A stretch of 64,000 nucleotides of DNA, taken from Caulobacteraceae bacterium. GTDB taxonomy: Bacteria; Pseudomonadota; Alphaproteobacteria; Caulobacterales; Caulobacteraceae. A model generated the notes under the pieces. The model had not been told where the DNA came from. It did no database searches and saw nothing but the letters and a program-made list of their open reading frames with translations. The stretch's first letter is position 1; each line of letters starts with the position of its first letter. The stretch covers positions 62,001 through 126,000 of the forward strand of contig JAIYCQ010000002.1 of the NCBI GenBank assembly GCA_027487945.1. The letters run 5' to 3'. This document shows positions 7,971-17,884 of this stretch, piece by piece. The translations under genes were made by a program, and so were the position numbers.

Positions 7971-9377
7971 CTACCCCGCCCGCGGACGCAGCGCCGGGGC
8001 GTCGCCCTTGAAGTCAGCCTTGGCCAGTTTCTTGCCGGCTTCAGGCTTGGCGACCTCGGCCGGGACGGCCGGGGCGCCGACGGCGGCGCGACGCGGGGCC
8101 AGCAGGGTGTCGAGCCGCGCCTTGGACGCCTTGAAGGCCGCCACGTCGCGCGGATCCTGCGACACGCCGACGGCGATCTTGGCGCCGATCGGGTTCACCC
8201 GGACGCCGCGGCGCCAGATTTCATAGTGCAGGTGCGGGCCTGTCGAGGCGCCCGTCGAGCCCACGTAGCCGATGACCTGGCCCTGGCTGACCCGCTGGCC
8301 GGGCTTGAGGCCCTTGGCGTAGCGCGACAGGTGGGCGTAGCCGGTTTCCCAGCCGTCGGCGTGACGGATGCGGATCCAGTTGCCATAGCCGCCCCAACGG
8401 CGGGCCTCGACCACGACGCCGTCGCCGGCGGCCAGGACGGGCGTGCCCGTGCCGGCGCCGAAGTCGATGCCCTGGTGCATCTTGGTGTAGCCCAGGATTG
8501 GGTGGCGGCGGATGCCGAAGCGCGAGGTGATGCGGGCGCCGTCGACCGGCGTGCGCAGCAGCATGCTCTTGATGGTCTTGCCGACGCTGTCGAGGAAGGT
8601 CTTCTTCCCCTGGGTGTTGGTGAAGCCGTAGAAGCGCTGACCCTTGATCTCGGCATATTGCAGGCCGCTGGCCTCGACCGTGCGGCCGCTCTCGCTGATC
8701 TTGCGGTCGAACACCAGGCAGAACGGATCGCCGGCCTTGATGTCGCGCGAGAAGTCGATCTTGTGGGCGAACAGCTTGGACGCCTCGGCGACGATGGCCG
8801 AGTTGGCGCCGATGGCCGCCGCGCTTTCGTGGAACGAGCCGTCCATCTTGCCGCAGGCCACGGTGGTCTCGGCGCGGACCTTCTCTTCCAGCTCGCGCAG
8901 ACGCATGGCGCCGTCGAAGCTGCGGGAGACGGTGATGGTTTTGACGGCGTCGGTGCGCAGGGACAGGCCGATCAGGCGGGCCGGCCCGCGACGGTCCAGC
9001 GGACGGGCGACCGAGGCCACGAAGTCCATGCCGGCCTTGATGTTGACGGTGTCCATCGCCTGGCTCAGCACGCCGACCACATGGCGGGCTTCCGCATCGC
9101 CCACGCCGCTGCGGGCGACGGCGGCGGTCAGGGTTTCCCCGGGAAGGACCTCGACTTCGACATTGTGGCCGCGACCGAACCCGGGCTGGGCCTCGGCTTC
9201 GGCGAACGCGGCATGCTGCAGGGCGACCATGGCGGCGGGATCCAGCGTCTGGCTGGCCGCGACCTCGGGCCCTGCCGTCAGCTTCCAGCCCAGACCGAGC
9301 GCGGCGAAACCAGCGACCGCCACGAGGATCTTCGGTGCGAAGCGGGCCGTCGGGCGCCTTGGATCAAACTCCTGCAT
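7971..9377 (-). CDS. M23-family metallopeptidase, membrane-anchored
   Basis: A 468-residue envelope protein. One N-terminal membrane segment or uncleaved signal (about residues 16-33) is followed by a long domain with OapA/LysM-like features, then a lysostaphin-type M23 endopeptidase domain in the C-terminal third. The zinc ligands are present: H-x-x-x-D in MHQGIDFGAGTGTPVLAAGD and HxH in TGPHLHYEIW. Because both motifs are intact it should be an active peptidoglycan endopeptidase rather than a degenerate EnvC/NlpD-like activator. The tail is Ala/Lys/Pro-rich. It is transcribed toward prfA. Confidence 0.92.
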   Translation of the reverse strand: MQEFDPRRPTARFAPKILVAVAGFAALGLGWKLTAGPEVAASQTLDPAAMVALQHAAFAEAEAQPGFGRGHNVEVEVLPGETLTAAVARSGVGDAEARHVVGVLSQAMDTVNIKAGMDFVASVARPLDRRGPARLIGLSLRTDAVKTITVSRSFDGAMRLRELEEKVRAETTVACGKMDGSFHESAAAIGANSAIVAEASKLFAHKIDFSRDIKAGDPFCLVFDRKISESGRTVEASGLQYAEIKGQRFYGFTNTQGKKTFLDSVGKTIKSMLLRTPVDGARITSRFGIRRHPILGYTKMHQGIDFGAGTGTPVLAAGDGVVVEARRWGGYGNWIRIRHADGWETGYAHLSRYAKGLKPGQRVSQGQVIGYVGSTGASTGPHLHYEIWRRGVRVNPIGAKIAVGVSQDPRDVAAFKASKARLDTLLAPRRAAVGAPAVPAEVAKPEAGKKLAKADFKGDAPALRPRAG

Positions 9378-9521
9378 CGGTCCCCCTTGGTTGACGATGC
9401 CGCAAAGCGTCAGAATGACACGGCCGGGTAGCCCCCCAGCAACTGTCAGGCCGGTTCATGCCGGAACCGTCACATCAGGCGCAAGCAATATTCGGCGGTT
9501 CGGCCTATTTGTCACGCCGGC

Positions 9522-9938
9522 TCACCGGATTGGGGTTTTTCCGGGCACGACCTGTTCGCCGTCTTCTTTCACAAACGTCGCCGGGACATTGTCGAGGATC
9601 CCGAATACCCGTTCGGACGGTCGCGCCAGTACTGCCCCGCGCGCGCTGACAACAATGGGACGCTCGACCAGGACCGGGTGGGCCACCATGGCGTCCAGGA
9701 TGGCGTCATCTTCGGCGCCCGGATCGGTCAGACCCAGCTCGGCGGCGAGCGAGCCTTTTGTCCGCAGGATGTCGCGCGGCCCGAGGCCCAGCTTGCCCAG
9801 CAGCGCCTGGAGCTGCGGCTTCGTCCAGCCGGCCTTCAGGTACTCGACCACGACAGGCTCGATGCCGCTTTCGCGGATGGCCGCCAGGGTGTTGCGCGAG
9901 GTGCCGCAGGCTGGATTGTGGAAGATGGTCACGGTCAC
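9522..9938 (-). CDS. arsC: ArsC-family arsenate reductase (glutaredoxin-coupled type)
   Basis: A 138-residue thioredoxin-fold protein of the ArsC/Spx/YffB superfamily. The N-terminal active site is NPACGTSRNTL with the catalytic cysteine at residue 11, and the HPVLVERPIV segment supplies the conserved arginine. The CGTSRN context is typical of true ArsC enzymes that reduce arsenate with glutaredoxin. No arsR, arsB or acr3 gene is near, so a different thiol-reductase role is possible. The start is GTG (9938), as no upstream ATG fits. Confidence 0.85.
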   Translation of the reverse strand: MTVTIFHNPACGTSRNTLAAIRESGIEPVVVEYLKAGWTKPQLQALLGKLGLGPRDILRTKGSLAAELGLTDPGAEDDAILDAMVAHPVLVERPIVVSARGAVLARPSERVFGILDNVPATFVKEDGEQVVPGKTPIR

Positions 9939-10014
9939 GGGATCAGGCCTCGTTGCGGGGAGCGAGGCGGCGTTCGTACCAGCCCTTCGAGCGATTCACG
10001 ACCTTCGCCCGCGA

Positions 10015-12411
10015 TCAGGGCAGGCTCGCCGCGCCAGTCACCACCGCCGAGTCGGACAGGTCGAACGGCATGACCGTCCCGGGCCGGGGCGGTAGCGGCG
10101 GGGTTCCGGCCGGCCAGCCCTCGGACACCACGGCGTAGCGGACCTCGACAGGGCCGGACGCCGGAAGCACGACCCGGATCGGCCCCGGGTCGCCCTGCCA
10201 GCGCAGGCGGGTCCAGACCTTGCCCGGCGGCGTGGCCTTGGCGGTGCTCGCCCGGGGCTGCAGTTTCACCGCCTTGCCGTTCACGATGACGGACGCCAAC
10301 GCTCCGCTCTGGACATCGATCATCACCAGCCGCCCGCGCGCATCGCCTTCGACAATCACGGACCCGTCCGGCGCCCGTGAGGCGGTCAGCGGCGGCGTCT
10401 GGGCCGCGCCCTTTGCCGGCGCGGCCCAGACCTCGCGGCGCTGTATGGGGCGGAAATCCCGCCGGACGACAGATCCGCCCTCGGCCGTCAGGACCCCGCG
10501 CGACCAGGGGTCCAGCTCGGGCGTCGTCGCGATGCGCCAGGCCTTGCCGGTGGCGGTGTCACTCACGTGGAGCACGCTGGTGACCATCGGATGGCGCTCC
10601 GTCCAGGGCTCGCGATAGCGGACCGCGCCCACCAGGACGATGCCGATCGCCAGAACCCCCAACGCCGGCCAAAGCGCGCGACGACCGTCCCGCGCCGCCA
10701 GCGGCCAGGCGACCAGGGCGCCCAGCAGCCCGAACAGGCCCAGGATCGCCGGCAGGTCCAGGCCCTGGGCCACGCCGTGGAAATAGACGGCCAGCCAGCC
10801 GCCGCTCACGCCTGCCAGCAGAGTCAGCAGGATGACCCGCCCCACCCGCGTCTCCCGGCCCATGTCCGTCGCCAGCGCCGCCAGGGCCGCCATCGCCAGC
10901 GGCCAGGCGACGAGGACCGCCACGCCCGGCTGCAGGGCCTGCAGCGCCAGGGCAAGGATCAACCCCACGCCCAGGACGCCGCCCCAAGCCTGCTCGATCC
11001 TCACCGGCTTGCCCAGCACGGCGCCCGCCAGCGCCGCCGTGGCGATGGCCAGACCGCCGCCGACCAGGTCCCATCCGCCGAACAGCTGGCACAGCAGCCC
11101 GCCGATCAGGGCGCTGAGCACCGGCGGCCAGCGCCGCTCGCCGCGGCCGAGCATCGCCGGGACCAGCAGGAGCATGCCGACGGCGATCACCGCCAGCGTC
11201 GTCTCCCAAAGCGCCCACTGGGCCAGAAGCGGACGCTGTTCGAGGAAGCCGAACCCGACGCCGGTGACCCGCCGCGCCGTATGCAGCGCCAGCGCCGCGC
11301 CGGTCAGCAGCAGGAGAGCGGCCCCGGCCCCCCGCGCCAGTCCGGCCCGCGGCCAGGGCTCTCCCGGTCCGCGCAGACGACGGACCGCGACGCCGATCAC
11401 GCCGGCGGTGGCCAGCCAGAGCAGCCAGCCGCCCCAGGCCGGATAGGCCAGGATATGGTCGCCGAAGGTCTGGCTGTAGACCGCGTCCGGCGCCTTTCCG
11501 GGCAGGTCCGACCCTGCGAACCGGCGCGTCGCCGCCAGCGTCTGGTCGCCGATGTGCTGCACGGAGCCCTGATCGAGATTGGCCAGGGTCGCGGTCGGGG
11601 AGTGGTAGTCGAACTGACGGCCGATGAAGGCGAAGTTCAGGCCGGAAACGCCCGCGTCCCGGGACACCGAGAAGTCGGTGTCGTTGGGCATGGTCTCGTA
11701 CAGAAACACGGCCAGCGAGTTGCTGATCGGGGCGCTGGCGGTGCGGGCGAAGCCGGCGACGATCTCGCCGTTCTGAGGGCCGGTCTGGAACATGTTGGCC
11801 CGACCGCCGTTGCCACGGGCTTCGAGGTTGATCAGCAGGCCGATCCGCTTGCGCAGCGGATGCTCGGCGAAGAAGGCCCGGGCGCCGAGAAGTCCGGCTT
11901 CCTCGCTGTCGGTGATCAGGACGATGATGTCCCGCTCCGGCGGCGCGCCCGCCTTGATCGCCCGGATGGTCTCCAGAATCGCCGCCACCCCGGTGGCGTC
12001 GTCCGCCGCGCCGGGGGAGCCGGGCACGCTGTCGTAGTGCGCCATCAGCGCCAGGGCGGGGAGGGCGCGGTCGCGCCCGGGCAGGATGCCGACCAGGTTC
12101 TCGACCTGCCCGCCGATGACATAGGCGTCGCCGCCGAAGCTGCGGGTCTCCACCGCCTGGCTCGCCTGCACTGTCGGCGACAGGCCCAGCGCGGCCATGC
12201 GGCCCAGCACATAGTCTCGCACCCCGGCGTGGTCGACCGAGCCGACCGGATGCGGGGCCTGCGAAATCCGGGCGATGTCCACGACCGCGCGGGCCGTGGA
12301 GAAGGCTGTGGCGGGCGCGTCGGCCCCGGCCGGCGCCGGCGTCCGGGTTCCCAGCCACCCGAGGAACAGTGCGCCGGCCAGCGCCGCGCCGAGCCCGATC
12401 TGCCGTATCAT
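10015..12411 (-). CDS. Membrane-anchored M28-family aminopeptidase
   Basis: A 798-residue protein. After an N-terminal signal/anchor (MIRQIGLGAALAGALFLGW) comes an M28 peptidase domain with the metal ligands visible: HYDSVPGSPGAADDATG, the catalytic/metal Glu pair in DSEEAGLLG, and a later His in YHSPTA. The middle holds about eight hydrophobic membrane helices and the end is a beta-rich soluble domain. This matches the Fxna/ERMP1-like bacterial peptidases. I chose the ATG at 12411, just before the signal; the longer frame adds 33 residues lacking family character. It runs toward the arsC-like gene. The substrate is unknown. Confidence 0.88.
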   Translation of the reverse strand: MIRQIGLGAALAGALFLGWLGTRTPAPAGADAPATAFSTARAVVDIARISQAPHPVGSVDHAGVRDYVLGRMAALGLSPTVQASQAVETRSFGGDAYVIGGQVENLVGILPGRDRALPALALMAHYDSVPGSPGAADDATGVAAILETIRAIKAGAPPERDIIVLITDSEEAGLLGARAFFAEHPLRKRIGLLINLEARGNGGRANMFQTGPQNGEIVAGFARTASAPISNSLAVFLYETMPNDTDFSVSRDAGVSGLNFAFIGRQFDYHSPTATLANLDQGSVQHIGDQTLAATRRFAGSDLPGKAPDAVYSQTFGDHILAYPAWGGWLLWLATAGVIGVAVRRLRGPGEPWPRAGLARGAGAALLLLTGAALALHTARRVTGVGFGFLEQRPLLAQWALWETTLAVIAVGMLLLVPAMLGRGERRWPPVLSALIGGLLCQLFGGWDLVGGGLAIATAALAGAVLGKPVRIEQAWGGVLGVGLILALALQALQPGVAVLVAWPLAMAALAALATDMGRETRVGRVILLTLLAGVSGGWLAVYFHGVAQGLDLPAILGLFGLLGALVAWPLAARDGRRALWPALGVLAIGIVLVGAVRYREPWTERHPMVTSVLHVSDTATGKAWRIATTPELDPWSRGVLTAEGGSVVRRDFRPIQRREVWAAPAKGAAQTPPLTASRAPDGSVIVEGDARGRLVMIDVQSGALASVIVNGKAVKLQPRASTAKATPPGKVWTRLRWQGDPGPIRVVLPASGPVEVRYAVVSEGWPAGTPPLPPRPGTVMPFDLSDSAVVTGAASLP

Positions 12412-12512
12412 GTCCGCAATCCCCCCCGTGTTTCGGCGAGGATGCATGTCGCCGCGCCGGGAGCAACGACCGTCGCGAAGCCTGACTATCGTTCCTGTGG
12501 CCCGGCCCAACG

Positions 12513-12542
12513 AAAAACCCCCGCCGGCGGGACCGGCGGGGG
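12513..12542 (-). terminator. Intrinsic terminator downstream of ctrA
   Basis: Read on the minus strand, a GC-rich stem (CCCCCGCCGG paired with CCGGCGGGGG, 5-nt loop) is followed directly by TTTTT. It lies 41 bp past the ctrA stop, well placed to end the ctrA transcript. Confidence 0.8.
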
Positions 12543-12582
12543 CTTTGTCGTCATCGTCCGGAGGAGGGCTCCGGCGCCGGCG

Positions 12583-13278
<696 letters not shown>

Positions 13279-13325
13279 CGATCCCCTCCCCGCGGCCCTC
13301 CCGCGGTAACATTTCAGGCAAGGCG

Positions 13326-13518
13326 GAATCCGCCTCCGGAGCTCAATCCCGACATTGGAATTAAGCTGCTTTAAGACTGGTTAATGGTGAACCGCCCGTT
13401 GGAAAGAATCGTTAAGCCGATTTGCGAATCGGCGGCAACCCGCGATGTCGCGGCGTCGAGTCGCGGTAGGGATGACTCTTTCGTGATCGCTGAATCCCCA
13501 GTGAATCCCGTGGGATTC
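13326..13518 (-). promoter_or_regulatory. ctrA promoter region: eight GANTC sites and phased TTAA boxes
   Basis: The 383-bp gap between ctrA and mnmA contains no convincing gene. GANTC (CcrM methylation) sites start at 13326, 13406, 13426, 13458, 13474, 13492, 13503 and 13514. TTAA occurs at 13361, 13371 and 13381, exactly one helical turn apart, and again at 13412. Two GANTC pairs lie in inverted repeats (GAATCCC-GT-GGGATTC at 13503-13518, and GCCGATT-TGCG-AATCGGC at 13416-13433). In Caulobacter, ctrA is autoregulated through TTAA boxes and gated by GANTC methylation and GcrA; the same is inferred here, with more sites. Confidence 0.8.
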
Positions 13519-13579
13519 CCAAGGCCTTTGAACCATTGGGGAACCTCGATCCAGCGGGGCGGCCGCGACTGATCCCTTC

Positions 13580-13601
13580 GGGGCGCAAATAGCCGCGCCC
13601 C
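13580..13601 (-). terminator. Possible terminator hairpin downstream of mnmA
   Basis: A perfect 7-bp stem (GGGGCGC/GCGCCCC) with an 8-nt loop lies about 60 bp past the mnmA stop. There is no clear T-run, so termination is uncertain. Confidence 0.4.
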
Positions 13602-13661
13602 GGCGAAAACTCTTTGCGATCGGGAAAGGAACGGCCGCCGCCGGCGCGCCCTGACGGGCGT

Positions 13662-14837
13662 TCAGACCGCCCGGATGGCCCGCTCGATGAAGCCGCCGCC
13701 GAGCACGCGGCTCGGCGCCTCCGGGGCGTAGAGCACGCAGGCCTGGCCGGGCGCGACCCCTTCCTCCAGGGTATCCAGCGCCACGCCGACGGCGCCGTCG
13801 ACCAGGGTCAGCCGGCCGGCGACCGGCTCGCGGGTCGAGCGAACGCGCGCCAGCACCGCGCGGCCCGCCCGGGCGGCGTCGGCGATGGTGGCTTCGTCGC
13901 CCAGCCAGTTGTCTTCCTTCAGCGTCAGGGCGCGGGTCAGCAGCGCCTCGCGCGGGCCGACGATCACCTGACGCCGGTCGGCGTCGATGCGGGTCACGAA
14001 CAGCGGCTCGCCGGTGCCGCCGCCGACGTTGAGACCCTTGCGCTGGCCGATCGTATAGCGGGTAACGCCCTCGTGGCGGCCCAGGGTGCGCCCGTCCATG
14101 TGCACGATGTCGCCCGGCTCCGCGCCATGGGGGCGCAGCCGGTCGATGACCGTGTGGTACTTGCCCTCGGGCACGAAACAGATGTCCTGGCTGTCGGGCT
14201 TGGCGGCCACCGACAGGCCGATGTCCGACGCCACGCCCCGCACCGCCGGCTTGGGCAGGCCGCCCAGCGGAAAGCGCAGGTAGTCGAGCTGCTCGCGCGT
14301 GGTGGCGAACAGGAAGTAGCTCTGGTCCCGGTTGGCGTCGGCGGCCCGGTGCAGCTGCGGGCCCATGGGCGTGTCTTCCCGCCGCACGTAGTGGCCGGTG
14401 GCCATGGCCACGGCGCCCAGGTCGCGGGCCACGTCCAGCAGGTCGCGGAACTTGACCGTCTGGTTGCAGCGCACGCAGGGGATGGGCGTCTCGCCACGCA
14501 GATAGGCGTCGGCGAACTCCTCGATGACCTGTTCCCTGAACCGGCTTTCGTAGTCGAGGACATAGTGGGGGATGCCGATGGCCTCTGCTGCCTGGCGGGC
14601 GTCGAGGATGTCCTGGCCCGCGCAGCAGGCGCCCTTCTTCTGGATCGCCGCGCCGTGGTCATAGAGCTGCAGCGTCACGCCCACCACGTCATAGCCGGCC
14701 TTGGCCAACAGCGCCGCGGTGACCGTCGAGTCGACGCCGCCGGACATGGCGGCCACGACGCGCGAGCCGGTCGGCAGGCCGACGGCTTGGCGCACGACGT
14801 CGTCGGCGATGTCCAGAGTGGAAGGCAGGGCGCTCAT
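13662..14837 (-). CDS. mnmA: tRNA 2-thiouridylase MnmA
   Basis: MnmA installs the 2-thio group on the wobble uridine of tRNAs for Lys, Glu and Gln, using ATP and a relayed persulfide. The 391-residue product begins with the PP-loop ([20 protein letters not shown]), has the first catalytic cysteine in [12 protein letters not shown] and the second in [15 protein letters not shown], and ends with the beta-barrel domain. I use the ATG at 14837; the track's 509-residue frame extends 118 residues of non-family sequence upstream. It is transcribed toward ctrA and shares the same strand. Confidence 0.95.
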   Translation of the reverse strand: MSALPSTLDIADDVVRQAVGLPTGSRVVAAMSGGVDSTVTAALLAKAGYDVVGVTLQLYDHGAAIQKKGACCAGQDILDARQAAEAIGIPHYVLDYESRFREQVIEEFADAYLRGETPIPCVRCNQTVKFRDLLDVARDLGAVAMATGHYVRREDTPMGPQLHRAADANRDQSYFLFATTREQLDYLRFPLGGLPKPAVRGVASDIGLSVAAKPDSQDICFVPEGKYHTVIDRLRPHGAEPGDIVHMDGRTLGRHEGVTRYTIGQRKGLNVGGGTGEPLFVTRIDADRRQVIVGPREALLTRALTLKEDNWLGDEATIADAARAGRAVLARVRSTREPVAGRLTLVDGAVGVALDTLEEGVAPGQACVLYAPEAPSRVLGGGFIERAIRAV

Positions 14838-14989
14838 CGGGCCGCATATAGAGGCTGAAGGCGGAAATTGCGACCATCGAGGGCCTGCCGCCTGCGTCAG
14901 GCGTCCTTGCCGGAGGCGATCGCGCGAACCAGCGGGACGGTGAGCGCGCCGTCCACCGTCGGAACCGCGGGGGGCAGGACGGGGTCGCT

Positions 14990-15802
14990 TCAGTCCGCGG
15001 TGGCGACCGCCCGCCGCCCCCGGCGCCAGTCGTCGAAGCGAACCTTGCCGAGCCAGAACAGCATTATGGGCAGCGGCGACAGGGCGACGGCGTAGAGCAG
15101 CGCCGAGTCCCGCAGCGCCTCCGGAAAGACCTGCTGCTGTCCGAGGAAGAACGACCCCGAGGCGATGAACAGCGAAAAGCACATCCGCCACAGGTGCCGG
15201 GCGATCCGCGAGGTGTTGGGCAGCGTCTTGCGCAGGAGCACATGCAGCTCACCCGCGGCGGCAAAGGCGCCGGCGATCGTGAAGAGGAAGAAGGCCTGGG
15301 GCGGCGAGCCGTCCACGGTGCCGCTGGGGCTGGCCGCGCCCAGCCGCATGAAGGTCACACCGGCCGCGGTGATGGAAAGGGCGATGATGAGGCCGATCAC
15401 CTCGGGCGCCCCGGCCTTCACGTCCCGTCGTCGCGCCGCCATGGCGCCGCTGACCAGCAGGTACAGCGCCATCACGCCGGCGACGACGTTGGGCCGCTGG
15501 CCGGTATCGAGGAAGGGCGCCACGCCCGCGCCGATGGCGTAGGCGACGAACATGGCGAGAAAGAACACCGAGCCTGCCGCCCGGTGGACCCTCTGGCCCT
15601 TGCGTGAGGCCAGGGCCACCACGCCGGTGACCATCCCGATCGCGCCCCCGCCGATATGCGCCCACAGGAGCGCGTTCGCGCCCAGATGCATCCACGCCGG
15701 GTCGCCGGGCGCGGCCTCGAGGTTGTCGGCCAGCGCCACCTCGGGCAGCAAAAGGGCGGCAAGCGCGAACAGGACGGGCAGGCGGTGAATCCGGGGTGTC
15801 AT
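14990..15802 (-). CDS. Polytopic membrane protein with signal-like N-terminus
   Basis: A 270-residue protein with a signal-like first segment ([15 protein letters not shown]) and about six to seven further hydrophobic helices, with histidines near the first helix ([17 protein letters not shown]), a layout reminiscent of DUF2306-like or haem/b-type membrane proteins. I do not claim a function. The ATG at 15802 was chosen because a strong ribosome site (AAGGGG) precedes it and the signal begins there; the longer frame adds 24 residues. It is divergent from an AraC-type regulator with an 86-bp gap, so that regulator may control it. Confidence 0.8.
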   Translation of the reverse strand: MTPRIHRLPVLFALAALLLPEVALADNLEAAPGDPAWMHLGANALLWAHIGGGAIGMVTGVVALASRKGQRVHRAAGSVFFLAMFVAYAIGAGVAPFLDTGQRPNVVAGVMALYLLVSGAMAARRRDVKAGAPEVIGLIIALSITAAGVTFMRLGAASPSGTVDGSPPQAFFLFTIAGAFAAAGELHVLLRKTLPNTSRIARHLWRMCFSLFIASGSFFLGQQQVFPEALRDSALLYAVALSPLPIMLFWLGKVRFDDWRRGRRAVATAD

Positions 15803-15888
15803 GGACCCCTTCTTGTCGATATGCGGGGCGGGAGCCATGACCGTGCGTACCGCGCGCATGATCGTTCGTAACATCCGGAGGCGCGCCG

Positions 15889-16911
15889 ATGTCGAACCTG
15901 ACCACCTCGGCCGGCGTCGCCTCGGGCCTGATCACATTCGCCGTCCAGCGGGGCGCCGATCGCGCGTTGCTGATGGCCCGGGCCGGCCTTCGCGCGACCG
16001 ACCTCGACGATCCCGACGGCCGCCTTCCCTTCGAGACCTATGTGGCGCTGATGCGGGCGGCCCAAGACGTCTGCGGCGACCCCGCGCTGGCGCTGCACTT
16101 CGGCGAGGCCGTCGACCTGTCGGAGATGTCGATCGTGGGGCTGATCATGAACGCCTCGGCGACCATGGGCGACGCCTTCGCCCAGATGCAGCGCTTCGGA
16201 CGGCTGACGCTGGAGACCGAAGGGTTCAGCGACGGGCCGCGGTTCGAGCTGACGGTGCGCGACGGTCAGCTCTGGATGGTCGACACCCGCGCCGACCCCG
16301 ACGCCTTTCCTGAGCTGACCGAGGGGGCGTTCGCCCGGCTGGTCTGCGGCCCGCGTCGCTTCTTGCCCGAACCCCATGTGCTGGAGGTGCAGGTCACCCA
16401 CCCGGCGCCGGCCTGGCGGGCGGAGTACGACCGTGTCTTCCAGTGCCCGGTGACCTTCTCCAGCGGCTGGAACGCCCTGCGGCTCGACCCGCGCATCGCC
16501 ACCTGGCCGGTGGCGCTTCAGCCGCGCTACGTGTTCGGCGTCCTCACCCGGCGGGCCGATGACCTGCTGCAGGACCTCGAGGATCAGAAGACCGTCCGCG
16601 GGCGGGTCGAGGCGGTCCTTCTGCCGCTGCTGCACACCGGGGAGGTCGGGGCCGACGCGGTTGCCCGCGCCATGGGGTTCAGCCGCCAGACCCTGTTCCG
16701 CAGGCTGAAGGCCGAGGGCGCCACCTATGAACAGGTGCTCGACGCCCTGCGCCACCGCATGGCGCTGCGCTATCTCACCGGCGCCCGGGTCACGGTCAAC
16801 GAGACCGCCTACCTCGTCGGCTTCTCCGAGCCGGCGGCCTTCTCGCGCGCCTTCAAGCGCTGGACAGGCAGAAGCCCGCGCGAGGTCCAGGCGGCGAGGC
16901 CAGCGGACTGA
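15889..16911 (+). CDS. AraC-family transcriptional regulator
   Basis: A 340-residue regulator: an N-terminal arabinose-binding-like domain of the type paired with OruR/ArgR-like AraC proteins (residues about 20-210), then the double helix-turn-helix AraC DNA-binding domain at the C-terminus (VARAMGFSRQTLFRRLKAEG and the signature YLVGFSEPAAFSRAFKRWTG). It is divergent from a membrane protein gene, the likely target along with itself. A good ribosome site (CGGAGG) precedes the ATG. The inducer is unknown. Confidence 0.92.
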   Translation: MSNLTTSAGVASGLITFAVQRGADRALLMARAGLRATDLDDPDGRLPFETYVALMRAAQDVCGDPALALHFGEAVDLSEMSIVGLIMNASATMGDAFAQMQRFGRLTLETEGFSDGPRFELTVRDGQLWMVDTRADPDAFPELTEGAFARLVCGPRRFLPEPHVLEVQVTHPAPAWRAEYDRVFQCPVTFSSGWNALRLDPRIATWPVALQPRYVFGVLTRRADDLLQDLEDQKTVRGRVEAVLLPLLHTGEVGADAVARAMGFSRQTLFRRLKAEGATYEQVLDALRHRMALRYLTGARVTVNETAYLVGFSEPAAFSRAFKRWTGRSPREVQAARPAD

Positions 16912-16956
16912 TCCGTGGCGGCGCAGGGCTCACGGCGCGCGCCGGACCAAAGCCGC

Positions 16957-17880
16957 CTAGCGCAGGATGTCGAGCAGCGAGCTCTGCTTGAGCATGTTGA
17001 ACACCTGGGCGCTGGCCTGGACCGCCACCTGGGCCTGTTCGAGACGGGTGATCGCGGCCGGCATGTCTGCGTCGGTGATCGCGCCGACCATGCCCTCCAG
17101 CATGGCCTTGCGATCCTCCTGGGCGGCCAGGGTCTTGTCGACCCGGTTCTGGATCAGGCCGTTGCGGGCGGCGTAGTCGGTGACCGAGGCGCGGGCCGTG
17201 TCGAAGTCGTCGAGCATCCCCTGCAGGAAGGTCTCCTGCGCTGCGGTGAGCTGGCCGGTGAAGTCGCCGTTCGCCTCAACATAGGCCTGCATCTGGCGGA
17301 AGACGTCGAAGGTGCTGGTGGCGACGTCGGAAGCCAGGAAGCCGGTCTCGATGGTCGTCGACTCGTCCAGCTGGCTGACCGGCGTCAGACCGTCGTTGTT
17401 GAACAGGTCGGCGATGGCCGGGGCAGCGGTCAGGTCGGTGATCTGGCTGGCGCCGGTGGCCGGGGTGTCGACCTGGCCGCCGGAGAACAGGTAGCGACCG
17501 CCGAACCGGGCGTTGAGCGAATCCGTCGCCGAGGAAAACCAGGCCGAGACTTCGCCCATCAGGGCCTCGCCCCGCCCGGTGGCGATAGCCTCGGCGATGG
17601 CCTGGCGGGCGCTCTGGACCGAGTCGGCGACCTGGGTCAGGGCCTGGTCCTGGGCCTCCAGCTTCGAGGTCAGCACGTCGCCCTGGGCCAGGTAGCCCTC
17701 CACCTTGGTCTGTATCGAGCGGGTGGCCAGCAGGGTTTCGGCCTGGCGGGCGTAGCCCTTGAGGTCGGAGGCGTTCTTCTGGCTCGAGACCTGGGTGTTG
17801 GCCTCGTGCTGCTGGACCTGCGCCTGCATCAGGTGGCTCAGCACGGTGCTGTAGCTGTTGGCGGTGGCGATGCGGTTCAT
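16957..17880 (-). CDS. flgL: Flagellar hook-filament junction protein FlgL
   Basis: FlgL (HAP3) joins the hook, via FlgK, to the filament. The 307-residue product shows the flagellin-like helical ends: an N-terminal coil (LSHLMQAQVQQHEANTQVSS) and a C-terminal coil ending in NMLKQSSLLDILR, with a variable centre. It lies 4 bp downstream of flgK in the same direction, and the pair is probably one transcript from the sigma-54-like promoter at 20157-20172. The protein is exported by the flagellar type III system whose parts (FlhA, FliH, FliI, FliJ) are encoded further along this window. Confidence 0.93.
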   Translation of the reverse strand: MNRIATANSYSTVLSHLMQAQVQQHEANTQVSSQKNASDLKGYARQAETLLATRSIQTKVEGYLAQGDVLTSKLEAQDQALTQVADSVQSARQAIAEAIATGRGEALMGEVSAWFSSATDSLNARFGGRYLFSGGQVDTPATGASQITDLTAAPAIADLFNNDGLTPVSQLDESTTIETGFLASDVATSTFDVFRQMQAYVEANGDFTGQLTAAQETFLQGMLDDFDTARASVTDYAARNGLIQNRVDKTLAAQEDRKAMLEGMVGAITDADMPAAITRLEQAQVAVQASAQVFNMLKQSSLLDILR

Positions 17881-17884
17881 GGTT

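Noticed and set aside
13384-13572. 62-residue ORF upstream of ctrA
   Set aside because: It runs over the GANTC array in the ctrA promoter and has no coding signature.
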